Assembly (NCBI GenBank): GCA_963845695.1
Contig: CAWJTQ010000016.1
Span: 124,001 to 188,000, forward strand
Length of the DNA: 64,000 bases
From: CAWJTV01 sp963845695
GTDB lineage: Bacteria > Planctomycetota > Planctomycetia > Isosphaerales > Isosphaeraceae
Reading direction: 5' to 3'
The position numbers were made by a program, and so were the translations under genes. This document shows positions 46,000 through 55,545 of this stretch, piece by piece (position 1 is the stretch's first letter; every line of letters begins with the position of its first letter). Under the pieces are notes generated by a model. That model ran no database searches, was not told the origin of the DNA, and saw only the letters and a program-made list of their open reading frames with translations.

Positions 46000-46409
46000 C
46001 CCGCGCCGACCAGCTTCGAGACGTCATGGCCGCGCTGTTTCAACAGGGCCGCAGCCCGGGCGCGGATGAGCATGGCCCGTTCATATTGCCGCACCAGTTC
46101 GGCGAGGGCTCGATCTTCCATTTCGGTGAGTCCGTCGCGCTGCCGTTTGTGATGCAGTTTCTCCAGGCGCCGGGACATCGTCGCGGCCAGGCGGCTCCGG
46201 GCGGCTTTCCACAGGGCTTCGTCGCCGAGGTGCTCCAGTCCCGCGAGCTCCACGCTGAGCGCGTCCGAGAGTTCGTCTTGCTCCGGCATCGCCGTCGCTA
46301 CGAGATCGACCAGCTCGGCTTCCACCGTGCGATTCGCCTGCTCGGCGCGACGTCGAAGCTGCGCATACAGCCGATCGGGGAGTTGAACGGTCCGTGTTTG
46401 AATGGCCAT
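45996..46409 (-). CDS. Small ribbon-helix-helix-like/coiled-coil partner of HNH nuclease
   Basis: A 137-residue protein. The N-terminus TRTVQLPDRLYAQLRRRAEQ followed by NRTVEAELVDLV resembles a ribbon-helix-helix DNA-binding start. The rest is helical (ALWKAARSRLAATMSRRLEK). It starts at ATG 46409 and is translationally coupled to the HNH gene. It may recognise DNA for, or regulate, the nuclease; this is inference. Confidence 0.7.
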   Translation of the reverse strand: MAIQTRTVQLPDRLYAQLRRRAEQANRTVEAELVDLVATAMPEQDELSDALSVELAGLEHLGDEALWKAARSRLAATMSRRLEKLHHKRQRDGLTEMEDRALAELVRQYERAMLIRARAAALLKQRGHDVSKLVGAG

Positions 46410-46491
46410 TGTCCACCCTCGCTCCTTGTCGATTCCTCGATTATAGAGACGAACGTCCGGCGAGGACGAGTCCTTCGGGCCAAGGAATCGC

Positions 46492-47262
46492 TCATCGGGC
46501 CGTGTATCCGGCATCGACCATGAGATGGCTGCCGGTGATAAACGAGGCTTCGTCGGAGGCCAGGAACAAGATGGCATAAGCGATCTCGCGAGGTTCGGCG
46601 CAGCGCTGGATCAGCTGGACGCCGGCCCACTGGGGATGAACATCGGCCGCGGCGCGGTCGAGCCCCATGGCCTTCGCTTGACGCTCGACGACCTGGGTCC
46701 AGACGACGCCAGGGCAAACCGCGTTGACGCGGATGTTGTCGGGCGCCAGGTCCATGGCCATGCACCGGTTCATGCCCAGGATGGCGGTCTTGGTCGTGTT
46801 GTAGGTGACGAAGTTCGGCTGGGCGATGAACGAGGAGATCGAGGCCAGGTTGACGATTGCGCCGCCGCCGGCCTTCTTGATGGCCGGTACGACGTGCTTG
46901 GCGACCAGCGCCGGCCCCATCACGTTGACGTCCAGCATCTGCCGCCATTCCTCGGGTGTGGCCTCGATCCCGCGGAGGATGAAGATCGCCGCGTTGTTGA
47001 CGAGGATGTGAATCGCACCGAAGGCGGCGACGGCCTCGGCCGCCATCCGTTCCACACTCGGCTCGTCGGCCACGTCGGTGTGAACGAAGAGGGCCTTGCC
47101 ACCCGATTGCTCAATCCGATCGGCGGCGTCCCGGCCGGTGGCCGCGTCGCGCTCGGCGATCACGACCGCCGCGCCCTCCTCGGCGAACAGCTCGGCCGTC
47201 GCGCGGCCGATTCCCGCTCCGGCCCCCGTGATCACGGCAACCTTCCCGCTCAATCGATTCAT
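46492..47262 (-). CDS. Short-chain dehydrogenase/reductase
   Basis: A 256-residue classical SDR: VAVITGAGAGIGRATAELFA (NAD(P) glycine motif), NNAAIFILRG, catalytic Ser in NLASISSF and YNTTK (YxxxK, about residues 155-159), C-terminal ASDEASFITGSHLMVDAGYT. Glucose-1-dehydrogenase-like oxidoreductases of unknown substrate share this pattern. Acidic residues after the second strand (VVIAERDAATG) favour NAD over NADP. Confidence 0.9.
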   Translation of the reverse strand: MNRLSGKVAVITGAGAGIGRATAELFAEEGAAVVIAERDAATGRDAADRIEQSGGKALFVHTDVADEPSVERMAAEAVAAFGAIHILVNNAAIFILRGIEATPEEWRQMLDVNVMGPALVAKHVVPAIKKAGGGAIVNLASISSFIAQPNFVTYNTTKTAILGMNRCMAMDLAPDNIRVNAVCPGVVWTQVVERQAKAMGLDRAAADVHPQWAGVQLIQRCAEPREIAYAILFLASDEASFITGSHLMVDAGYTAR

Positions 47263-47290
47263 GACAGGTTCCTCGGAGGTTCGGTCGTAG

Positions 47291-47341
47291 GTCAGGCTTT
47301 CCCGCCTGAATCCGAATTCCCGTCAGGCTGAAAAGCCTGAC
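47291..47341. repeat. Palindromic repeat of the GQAFQPD type
   Basis: Perfect 10-bp arms (47291-47300 and 47332-47341, on GTCAGGCTTT) in the divergent gap between the SDR and glycosyltransferase genes. The unit GTCAGGCTGAAAAGCCTGAC translates as the spurious VGQAFQPD peptide common in planctomycete annotations. Probably a structural repeat. Confidence 0.75.
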
Positions 47342-47405
47342 CGACTTTCTGCTCTGGTCTCGGCGCAACGGAGCGATTATGACTCAAGAGCAGAGGAGTT
47401 TCATC

Positions 47406-48867
47406 ATGGGCGATTCGAATGGGACGTTGAACGATCTGGAAACCGGCCGACCGTGGTCGCTCGCGGGGCTGGGCCCGTGGGCCAGTCCGACCGTGCCGCT
47501 GATCGCCATCTGGCTCGTCGCGGCGGGCCTTCGAGTCTGGAACCTCGACCGGATGAGTCTCTGGTACGATGAAGTCGTCACGATGCGGGTCGCGCGGGCT
47601 GCCAATCCGGTCGCCATGGTGCGTCTCCTCGATCGGATCGACGGGACCCGCGCACCGCTCCATCCGCTCATCCTTCACGCCTGGCTGAGACTCTTGGGTT
47701 CATCGGACCTGGCAGGACGCTCGTTCAGCGCTCTCTGCGGCCTGGTCACCGTGTTCATCACCTACCGGATCGGTCGGCGGGCATTCGATGAACGGACGGC
47801 GCTCTGGGCTGCCTGGCTGGTCGCGGTCTGTCCACCGCTGGTCTATTACTCGCAGGAAGCCCGGATGTATGCCTGGCTGGTCCTCTTGAGCGCGCCTCTC
47901 GTGGCTGGTGCTCCTATCGTTCCGTCATGCGGCGAGACCCGCCTCATGCGTGGCGTACGCCATCGTCTTGACCTCCCTGGCGTACAGTCATCCGCTAGGG
48001 CTCTTCATGATCGCGGCGCACGGCCTGGCATACGTGTTGGTCTGTCGCAACCTCGTACTGAGCTTCCGGGCGTGGCTGTTGATCCAGGCCGGCGTGGTCC
48101 TGGCGATCCTGCCCTGGCTCGGTCGTTACCTCGACCACAGCACCGATTACCCGATGCCACGCTACGCGCTCCGATTCCTGGTCGGCGTTCCGATCGAATA
48201 CATCGGCGGGAACCGCCTGGTGCTCCTGGTTTGCCTGGCGATCATCGGTTGGGGATGTTTCTCTCGCGAACCGGTCGACGACCGGCGCCGGCTGGCCATC
48301 CGAGACCCGGTCGAAAACGTGATCTTGATCGTCTGGGCCGCGGTGCCTCCCGTCTTGATGTATGTCTATTCTCAGCTTGCTCAGCCGATCTTCGGTCCGT
48401 CTCGGTACCACCTCTTCAGTGCGCCGGCTTACCTGATCCTGGTGGCACACGGTGTTTCCCGACTTCCCATCTGGCTTCGCTGGCCGATCGCGGGGATCGG
48501 GCTCGCCCTCTCGATGTCCCTCCTCCAAGATTACCAGCCAAGCCTCAAGGCAGACTGGCGTGCACTCTCGACCTGGTTGATCGAGCAGCAGAGGCGAACG
48601 TCCGACGATCCGATCACCGTCGTGATCCATCCGAGCGATCGTCGCTTTCCCCGCGAGCCGCTCGAAGCGGCCCGGTATTATCTCGGCCCTCGGTTCCGCG
48701 TCATCGCGGCGGGAGAAACCACCGAATTGCCAACGAGCCCATCGACCAGGACGTATCAGGTCTATGGCCTCAGTCAGCCGGGGAAGACCGGGGATGCCGC
48801 GTTGGACATGCGGCCATTCTACGGATTGCTTGTGAAACCCCCGGCCCATACGAGCCTGGATCATTGA
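47406..48867 (+). CDS. GT-C family (ArnT/PMT-like) glycosyltransferase (frameshifted)
   Basis: Polytopic membrane glycosyltransferase. The first luminal loop LDRMSLWYDEVVTMRVARAA holds the DE motif, followed by RAPLHPLILHAWLRLLG and VCPPLVYYSQEARMYAWLVL, signatures of the dolichol-phosphate-sugar-using class. A one-base slip near 47897 joins it to LSWLVLLSFRHAARPASC and eight or so further membrane segments, ending with a soluble domain (ITVVIHPSDRRFPREPLEAA). The sugar and acceptor are unknown. ATG 47406 is the first residue of the family-like N-terminus. Confidence 0.82.
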
Positions 48868-48913
48868 TTATGATATGACGATCATGCGATCATCGTGAAC
48901 CAGAGTCGGGACC

Positions 48914-51860
48914 TCAGCCGCCGCGACGGAGGAAGGCGATCAGGTCGGCCATGTCCTGGGGGGTGATGGTCTGCTCGAGTCCTTCGGGCATGAGAGATTG
49001 TCCGGTGGAGCGAAGCTGGTCGATCTCGGAGCGAAGGAGGGTGTCTTCGAGACCCTCGGCGCGGCGGAGCTTGACGGTGGTCGCGGTCTCCTCGGCGAGG
49101 AGCCCGGAAAAGACCTGGCCGCGCCGGGTGGCGGCGGTGAGGACGACGTAATCGGGCTCGATGTTTCGATTCGGGTCGAGGATGTCGCTCAGCAAAGGCT
49201 CGGGGGCGCGGCCGGCGATGCCGGAGAGATCCGGGCCGACGCGATGGCCGTGTCCTTGATGCTGGTGGCAGGTCTGGCAGTTCTTGGCGAAGACGGTCTC
49301 GCCACGATGGGGGTCGCCAGAGAGTTTGAGCGCATCCTGATAGCGCGCGAGCACGGCCGATCGCTGGGGCGGCGCGAACTTCGCGAGCACGGCCGTGGCG
49401 CGGGCCCGTAGCGTGGCGTCGGCAAGGTGGGGAAGTCGCTCTCGCGTCGCGGCGTCGAGCTCGCCAGGTGCGATCACCTGGCGCTCGAGGGCCTTGATCA
49501 GCGGTTCGGCCAGCGCGGGCGTGCCGCCCAGGGCGGTCATGAGCTTCGCGTCGGGTGGCCTGTGTGAATTCCTCCCAATGGCCAAGGACCGTATCGGCCA
49601 GCGTCGGCCTCCCAACGCGAGCGACAGCCCGCGCGGCGTCGGTCTGGATCGCGCGCGGCTGGCTGGCCCCCAACAGACCGGGGATGATGGCCTCGGCCAG
49701 GTCAGGGCGTGCACGCGCGAGGACGTCGAGGGCGATGAGCCGATCGGGGACGGGAGCGCCCGAAGTGGCCTTTGTCGACGCCAACGGCCACAGCGGAGCC
49801 AACCGGTCGAGCGGAGGTTTCAGCAAGGGCGGCGGATCCGCAAGCAGTCGATGAAGCGGTAAACCGGATCGCTCCAGTCCGTTGGCGATCCCCGCGAGGA
49901 GGATCATCGCGTCGGTTCCGTCGCCGCGGTTCCGGTCGGCGATCATTCCGAGGAGACGCGCATGGTCCGGCTCGCGGTCGCTTGCCCCGACGATCGCGGC
50001 GCATTGGTAGAGGAGCTGGCCGCGCCCTTCGGACTTTGCGATCCGGTCGCACAAAGGGATGAACGGGAGCGACGATTCGACCAATCCGCTGAGGATCGCC
50101 AGTCGCATCCAGGGGTCGGCCGCATCCCGAGCGGCGATCCGCCCCAGGGCCTCCAGCGCGGGCAGCTCGTGGTGGCAGCGATCTCCTAAAGCCAGTGCGG
50201 CCTGGAACCGGACGCGGATCGCCGGGTTGTCGGCAAGGCGGACCAGCTCCTCGGTGGTGATCTCGACGAGCCCGGACGATGCGCGCATGGCGTGCTCGCG
50301 AAGTCCCGGGTGTGGGTCGACGGCCAACCGTCGTACGATTCCCGAGTCGAGCCGGCCGATCCCGGCCAGGGTCCACACGGCATGGAGCCGTGCCAGGGGA
50401 TTCGGCGACTCCTTCAGGACTGCACGGAGCCAAGGGATACTCGGCGGTTCCTCGCCTTCGCCCACGATCGCGGACATGCCTCGCTCGACCAGTAGCCGCT
50501 GCGCCGTGGTGCGCTGCCAGGCGTTGCGATTCCCGAGCAGCGCGACGAGCGTTCGATCGTCGGCTTTTCGCAAGTTCGGCCGGATCGGTGTGACCGCGGG
50601 CGCAGACTTCGGCCGAATGCGCAGATCCGCCCACGGTCGTGCCAGCGGCGGAAGTCGACGGTCCCGCGCCGACTCCGGCACGAACTGGGGATGCTCGACC
50701 AGCTCGCGGTACATGTCGACCACGTAGAGGGCCCCGTCCGGCCCGTTGGCCAGGTTGACGGGACGGAAGGCCGAGTCGGTCGCCGCCAGGAACTCACGGC
50801 CCTGTTCGACGCGACGGGCGATGAAGGTCACGCCGGACGGTTCGAGGACACGCCGATGCACCAGGTTACTGAGCGGCTCGCAGACGAAAGCATTACCGTG
50901 ATACGCGGCCGGCAAGAGGCCGCCGCGCTCGATCAAAGGCCCGCAACTGGCGTTGAAGAACGCGACCGACTCGCGATTGAACCGCGGCTGCGGCGGGCTG
51001 ATCGGGAAGATGCGACCGCCGTCGGACGGATCGAGGATCTCCGCGACCGACGAGGTCTCGGCCAGGTAGGGGTTGCGATCCAGCGCCTGCTGCTCCAGCA
51101 CCACATGGCGGATCGGTATCGTGTTCCACGACGGGAAGCGGTTTCCCCAGTCGTCATGAGGGAGTCCGAACTGGCTGAAGCCGGCGATCGGCTCGATCTC
51201 GAAAGCGATCGGAGATCGACCGTCCTCTCCAAATCCGGTCGTGAAGGAGAAGCGCAGGTCGCGGCGGCGGATGGAGATTTCGCGGCCGGGCGGTTTGGTC
51301 GGAACGCGCACTTCACCGTCGCTCCGGCCGTTGGCGACGTAGATCTTGTTGTCCAGGCCCCGAGTGAGTCCGTTGACCCGAAGCTGCGTATTCCCCTCGC
51401 CGAAGCCGGTGAGCACGACGCGGCGTTCGTCGGCGCGGCCGTCGCCGTCGCGATCGCGCAGGAACCAGATGTTCGGCGCCGCGGTCACAAGCACGCCGCC
51501 GTAGCAGGGCAATACGCCGTTGGGAAACGGCAGCCCGTCGGCGAAGATGGTCGCGTGCTCGTAGCGGCCGTCGCCGTCGCGGTCCTCAAGACGGCGGATT
51601 CTTCCGGAGGTTGTCGCGGTCGGATAGTCGAGCATCTCGGCGACATACATCCGTCCTTCCTCGTCCCAGGCGATCGCCACCGGACTAGCCACCTCCGGCT
51701 CGGCGGCGACCAGCTCGATCGTGAGCGCGGGGTCGGCCAGCACGAAGGTCGCCAGCTCCTCGCGCGGGACGACTGGGCCTGGGCCGTCCGCCGCAATGGC
51801 TGCGGCCGCCCCCAGAAGGACCAGCATGACGCAAGTCGTAGCGTTCGGATTCATCCTCAT
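48914..51860 (-). CDS. PVC-type dehydrogenase/HEAT/c-type cytochrome protein (frameshifted)
   Basis: Large periplasmic protein typical of planctomycetes and Verrucomicrobia: signal peptide (TTCVMLVLLGAAAAIAAD), a beta-propeller-like dehydrogenase part (ASPVAIAWDEEGRMYVAEML, RDRDGDGRYEHATIFADGLP, ANGPDGALYVVDMYRELVEH), a HEAT-repeat middle, and a C-terminal c-type cytochrome with GETVFAKNCQTCHQHQGHGH and distal-side sequence to QDMADLIAFLRRGG. The frame slips near 49560 (LGHWEEFTQ joins PPDAKLMTALGG). Starts possible at ATG 51860 or 51854. Probably oxidises a sugar-like substrate and passes electrons to its own haem. Confidence 0.85.
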
Positions 51861-52068
51861 TTCACGACCCTCTCCGGCGATCGGGACCGGTCTACGCTGG
51901 TAATCCCGCAAAGCCGGCTTGAAGATCACGTCCATTTCCCGATAAAGTTGAGGGAACAAAAATTCACAGGATTCAAGTAGAAGCATTACGTGCGCATCCC
52001 ATGATTCCTTGGCTTCGGACGGGGGCTGGCGGCCACCGCGCTGGTCGGCAGCGTGAGCTTCGGGCTGA

Positions 52069-53427
52069 TCACGCTTCTGGTGAATCATTCGTGAACCTGG
52101 TGGTGGGTTGAGGGTCAGTCGAGGCTCGAACTCGGCCGCCGTCGCCTCGGCGCGTTCCAGAGCAGCAAAGATCGCCAGGAAGCCGATCATCGGAGTCAGT
52201 CCGGCCACGAACGTCACCTGGGAGAAGGTCTTGGTCCGGTCGATCCAGTAGCCGATCGGCTGTTGTACGATCGCGTGAAACATCCAGGTGAGGAAGCTCA
52301 AGATGCCCGTCACGTTGCCCATCCGCCGCACCGACAATTCCTGAGTGAATGCGTAGTACGTCGGGAAAGATCCCAGCGAGCCGAACCCGATGACCAGCAG
52401 CGTGCCCAGGAGCAGCCAGGACGCGGGCAAGACGGCGGCCAACATGCTCAATGCGGTCAGGAGTGAGCAAATGAAGAATGTCGTCATCCGCGCCCGTGGA
52501 CGGAGAAGCCCCGATTGGCCAGCCATTTGATCCAGAACCCGACCAGAAGACAGCCGACGTCCGCGGCCACGTAATAGGCCATCGAGAAATACTGGACGTC
52601 GTCCGGGCCATAGTGATGCTGTTCGCGAAGCATCTTCGGCATCCAGGCGCGGAAGTATTGCCAGCACACGTTAAGGACGATCACCACGATCGCCAGAGCG
52701 AAGAATCGCCGGATGAATGTGCTTCGACGCGATGCACTCTTGGAGAGGCCCTGGGCCGAGTCGTCCGACCCGGATTCGTCATCGTCCGGGGCCAGCTCGG
52801 GTAAGGTCGAGTCACTGAGACTCAGGTCGCTCGACCGGATGGTGGAGAGCCAGGCGATCACCCAGAACACGCCCATCGCGCCGATAACTCGAAAGGGCAA
52901 CCGCCAGTCTCCGGCGCGAATCGTCCCAGGAGGAGCACGATCGCTGGCGTGGCGATCGCGCCCATCGACGCACCACTCTGGAGGATGCTGTTGCCCAGTG
53001 GCCGGTCCCGGCGCGAGAGCAACCGCTGAACGGTCACGAGCGCGCAGGGCCACTGTCCAGCCTCGAAGAAGCCCAGGAGCACGCGACAGTACAGGAGCTC
53101 GGTGTAACTGGTCACCCAGCCTGTGGCGAAACCCACGGCCGACCAGCCGAACAGCACGATCGGGTAGAGCCACCGTGGACTGAACCGGTCCGCGATGAGT
53201 CCCGTGATGATCCCCCCGGTGGCGAAGGCCAGGCCGAATCGGGACTCGATCCGGCCGTAGTCCTCATTACTCAGATTCAGATCGTGGCTGATCTCGGTCG
53301 CCTGCTGCGAGAGTGCGAGACGGTCCATGTAGTTGAGCATGGTCGCCAGCAGCATCAGCACGCAGATGCCCCAGGCTCGAAGCGTCGCCGGACGCTCGGC
53401 GATGGTTGTCGCGGTGTTCGAGTCCAT
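52069..53427 (-). CDS. MFS transporter (two frameshifts, 3' end uncertain)
   Basis: Major facilitator transporter, ACS/OPA-like: WGICVLMLLATMLNYMDRLA, the loop GLIADRFSPRW, GFFEAGQWPCALVTVQRLLS and SILQSGASMGAIATPAIVLL, then slips near 52920 (to RLPFRVIGAMGVFWVIAWLS) and near 52490 (to MTTFFICSLLTALSMLAAVL, GSFPTYYAFTQELSVRRMGN). It ends near FEPRLTLNPPP. The true stop cannot be fixed: the current frame runs on without a stop into the cytochrome gene. ATG 53427 abuts the creatininase stop, so the two form an operon, perhaps uptake plus hydrolysis of a small amide or sugar acid. Confidence 0.8.
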
Positions 53428-54186
53428 TTAGCCCTCCCACGAGCGGCCGTCCCAGGCGATCACCCGCTCCAGGAACGTGGCGACATCTTGGGAGAAGATC
53501 CGGAAAAGCGTTTGCCCCTTTTCGGCGCTGGCACGCCGGGGGTCGCCGATATGGCCGGGTCTGCTACGCTCCTGCGTGATCCAGCCCCGCGAGGCCGGCT
53601 CGAACGACGCGTGCTGTGAGACCGGCTCGATCGCGTCGAGTCCACCGACGAGCTGGGGCGCCAGGTGCAAGATCATCGAGGTTTCCCACTCGCAGGCGTG
53701 TCCCATCTGATCCTGGACGATCGAGGGATCGACCTCATGCGGCTTGCTCCCCAGGAGCCAGTAAGTCGCGGACAGCAGCAGCAGGTCGTCGCGCTGTCGG
53801 TCGCGCTGGCGGGCCTCGAAGACCGCCTGCTGTCCGGGTACGATGTTGCCCCCGTGGCCGTTGAGCAGAACGATGCGGCGGAAGCCGTGGACGACCAGGT
53901 TGTCGATCAGGTCTCCCAGCAGATCGAGATACGTCCGCGGCGCGGCGGAGAGCGTACCGGGAAAGTCGAGGTGATGGTGCGAGTTCCCCAGCCAGAGCAG
54001 GGGGGTCCAGATCACCCGGTCGCCGAGGGTTTCGGCCGCGCGGCGGACGACCTCGCCGAGCAGCATGCTATCGGTGAACACCGGCAAGTGCCCCCCATGC
54101 TGCTCGACGGCCGCGATCGGCACCACGACCGGGACGTCTTTCGACGTCGCGGCCACCGCTGGCCAGCTCATGTCCTGAAGTTGCAC
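53428..54186 (-). CDS. Creatininase family protein
   Basis: A 252-residue metal-dependent amidohydrolase of the creatininase fold: VVVPIAAVEQHGGHLPVFTD (Glu and His metal ligands), PLLWLGNSHHHLDFPGTLS, LLNGHGGN with the conserved HGGN, and GHACEWETSMIL with the metal Glu. Family members act on creatinine, formamides or pterin-type lactams; the substrate here is unknown. It is the first gene of the pair with the MFS transporter. It is divergent from the HigBA module. Confidence 0.92.
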   Translation of the reverse strand: MQLQDMSWPAVAATSKDVPVVVPIAAVEQHGGHLPVFTDSMLLGEVVRRAAETLGDRVIWTPLLWLGNSHHHLDFPGTLSAAPRTYLDLLGDLIDNLVVHGFRRIVLLNGHGGNIVPGQQAVFEARQRDRQRDDLLLLSATYWLLGSKPHEVDPSIVQDQMGHACEWETSMILHLAPQLVGGLDAIEPVSQHASFEPASRGWITQERSRPGHIGDPRRASAEKGQTLFRIFSQDVATFLERVIAWDGRSWEG

Positions 54187-54316
54187 GCCGCCTCACCTCC
54201 TCATTCCATCAGCAAAACCCGCTCGACCTTGAGAACACCCAGTGTAGTCGAGTCGGCGCGGATCACAACCCTCTTGCTGGGAGATCGATCAGGATCGAAT
54301 CACGAGAGAACCCGTC

Positions 54317-54344
54317 TTGACTTATCGCAATTTGCGCTTATCCT
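54317..54344 (+). promoter_or_regulatory. HigBA promoter with palindromic operator
   Basis: TTGACT (54317-54322), a 16-base spacer and TATCCT (54339-54344) form a promoter about 37 bases upstream of the toxin start. In the spacer lies CGCAATTTGCG (54326-54336), a perfect 5-bp inverted repeat round a single T. HigA antitoxins repress their own operon by binding such a palindrome between -35 and -10, so this is the likely operator. Confidence 0.55.
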
Positions 54345-54380
54345 TTCAGATCGGTGATTGCGCCGGTCGATGAGTGAGAC

Positions 54381-54779
54381 ATGCGAGTTATCTCCAAGAA
54401 GCGGTTGAGGCAGTTCGGGGAGGGTCGAAAAACCGATTCTCCGATGGCCGAACGGGACTTGTCCAGTTGGTACAATACAGTCAAGAAAGTCGAGTGGGAT
54501 AATTTCGCGTCGCTGAGGCAGACATACGGTTCGGCCGATCAGGTCGGCAACTGCGTCGTGTTCGACGTGGGCAATAACCGCTTCCGGCTGATCGGCCGGA
54601 TCAACTATTCCAAGGGCATCATCTACGTTCTGAAGGTGATGGACCACGCGGAGTACGACGAGAAGCATTGGATCGATCAGTGTGGATGCCACAAACCTCC
54701 TCCGAAGAGGCCGGTCGTGGGGAGAAAGGCACCCCCACAAGGTAAGCCAACCCCTCGCGGGCGGGATAGAGGGACGTAA
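54381..54779 (+). CDS. higB: HigB-family mRNA interferase toxin
   Basis: A 132-residue toxin of the HigB_toxin class: MRVISKKRLRQFGEGRKTDS, LSSWYNTVKKVEWDNFASLR, GNCVVFDVGNNRFRLIGRIN and IIYVLKVMDHAEYDEKHWID. HigB cleaves mRNA in a ribosome-dependent way. Family members usually end just after this W-x-D-x-C stretch. Here 27 further Pro/Arg-rich residues follow DQCGC, which suggests loss of the original stop. The gene is followed after 3 bases by the antitoxin, the classical toxin-first order. Confidence 0.88.
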   Translation: MRVISKKRLRQFGEGRKTDSPMAERDLSSWYNTVKKVEWDNFASLRQTYGSADQVGNCVVFDVGNNRFRLIGRINYSKGIIYVLKVMDHAEYDEKHWIDQCGCHKPPPKRPVVGRKAPPQGKPTPRGRDRGT

Positions 54780-54782
54780 ACC

Positions 54783-55199
54783 ATGGCTAACAAGACCCGG
54801 ACCAAAACGCTGCCGGACACCTACTTCGCGTTGGTGAAGCAGTTCCCACTCACCCACATCCGGGACGATGACCACCTGGACGCGGCCATCACGATCATCG
54901 ACCGATTGCTTCAGGAAAACCGCGACGCGGGTGCGGAGGAGTACCTGGATGCACTGACCGACCTGGTCGAAACCTATGAGGACAAACACGTCCTCATCCC
55001 GAACGCCTCCGAAGCGGACGTGTTGCGCATACTGATGGAGTCCAACCGACTGAGTCAATCGAGGCTCGCTAAAGAGGTGGGCATCTCGCAGTCCACCATC
55101 TCGGCGGTCTTGAAGGGCAGCCGGTCGCTCACGAAGGAGCACGTGGTCAAGCTCGCACAGTTCTTTCATGTCTCTCCGGCCGCCTTTCTGCCGGCTTGA
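54783..55199 (+). CDS. higA: HigA-family antitoxin, XRE helix-turn-helix
   Basis: A 138-residue antitoxin. The N-terminal part (YFALVKQFPLTHIRDDDHLD) is the HigA-specific helical region. The C-terminal XRE HTH reads LSQSRLAKEVGISQSTISAV followed by LKGSRSLTKEHVVKLAQFFH, with the recognition helix at SQSTISAVLKG. It should neutralise HigB and repress the operon via the palindrome at 54326-54336. Confidence 0.92.
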   Translation: MANKTRTKTLPDTYFALVKQFPLTHIRDDDHLDAAITIIDRLLQENRDAGAEEYLDALTDLVETYEDKHVLIPNASEADVLRILMESNRLSQSRLAKEVGISQSTISAVLKGSRSLTKEHVVKLAQFFHVSPAAFLPA

Positions 55200-55212
55200 A
55201 GTTACGGGTGTC

Positions 55213-55536
55213 TCAGTCCTCGGGCTCATCAGACTCTTGCGAAGACGGAAGGCTCCCGCTTGGGACGGTTGCAGCGGGAGGGGTCGTGATCGGGACCCTT
55301 TTCCTGATCGGATAGTGGGTTGCGATGACCGGCGTCAAGAGTCCGGCGAGGACGCCGATGATGCTGTAGATCACGATGCACTCGATCAGGGTAAGACCCG
55401 AGACGAAAAGGGGGATGACGATCCCCACCGCAAGAATTGCGCAAACGGGACACGGTACCCATGCGAAGTTGATCGCCAAAGCGCATGTGACGGCGATCAG
55501 CTTGGCCAGTGAGAACTGTCTACGAAGTCGCACCAT
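55213..55536 (-). CDS. Small membrane protein
   Basis: A 107-residue protein with the N-terminal FSLAKLIAVTCALAINFAW, resembling the planctomycete RFSLRTLL-type leader, and two or three hydrophobic segments (AILAVGIVIPLFVSGLTLIE, IVIYSIIGVLAGLLTPVIA). Pro/Ser-rich acidic tail. It lies 9 bases after the methyltransferase stop on the same strand. Function unknown. Confidence 0.6.
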   Translation of the reverse strand: MVRLRRQFSLAKLIAVTCALAINFAWVPCPVCAILAVGIVIPLFVSGLTLIECIVIYSIIGVLAGLLTPVIATHYPIRKRVPITTPPAATVPSGSLPSSQESDEPED

Positions 55537-55545
55537 GGGATCGCC

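Noticed and set aside
48868..48913. Bidirectional terminator at the convergent glycosyltransferase/cytochrome ends
   Set aside because: The ACGATCATGCGATCATCGT stretch gives only a weak stem with no T-run.
48882..52667. A single 1261-residue open frame spanning transporter-like and cytochrome-like sequence
   Set aside because: The first part matches the C-terminal half of the MFS transporter and the second part begins with its own signal peptide; the join is most likely made by indels, not a true fusion.
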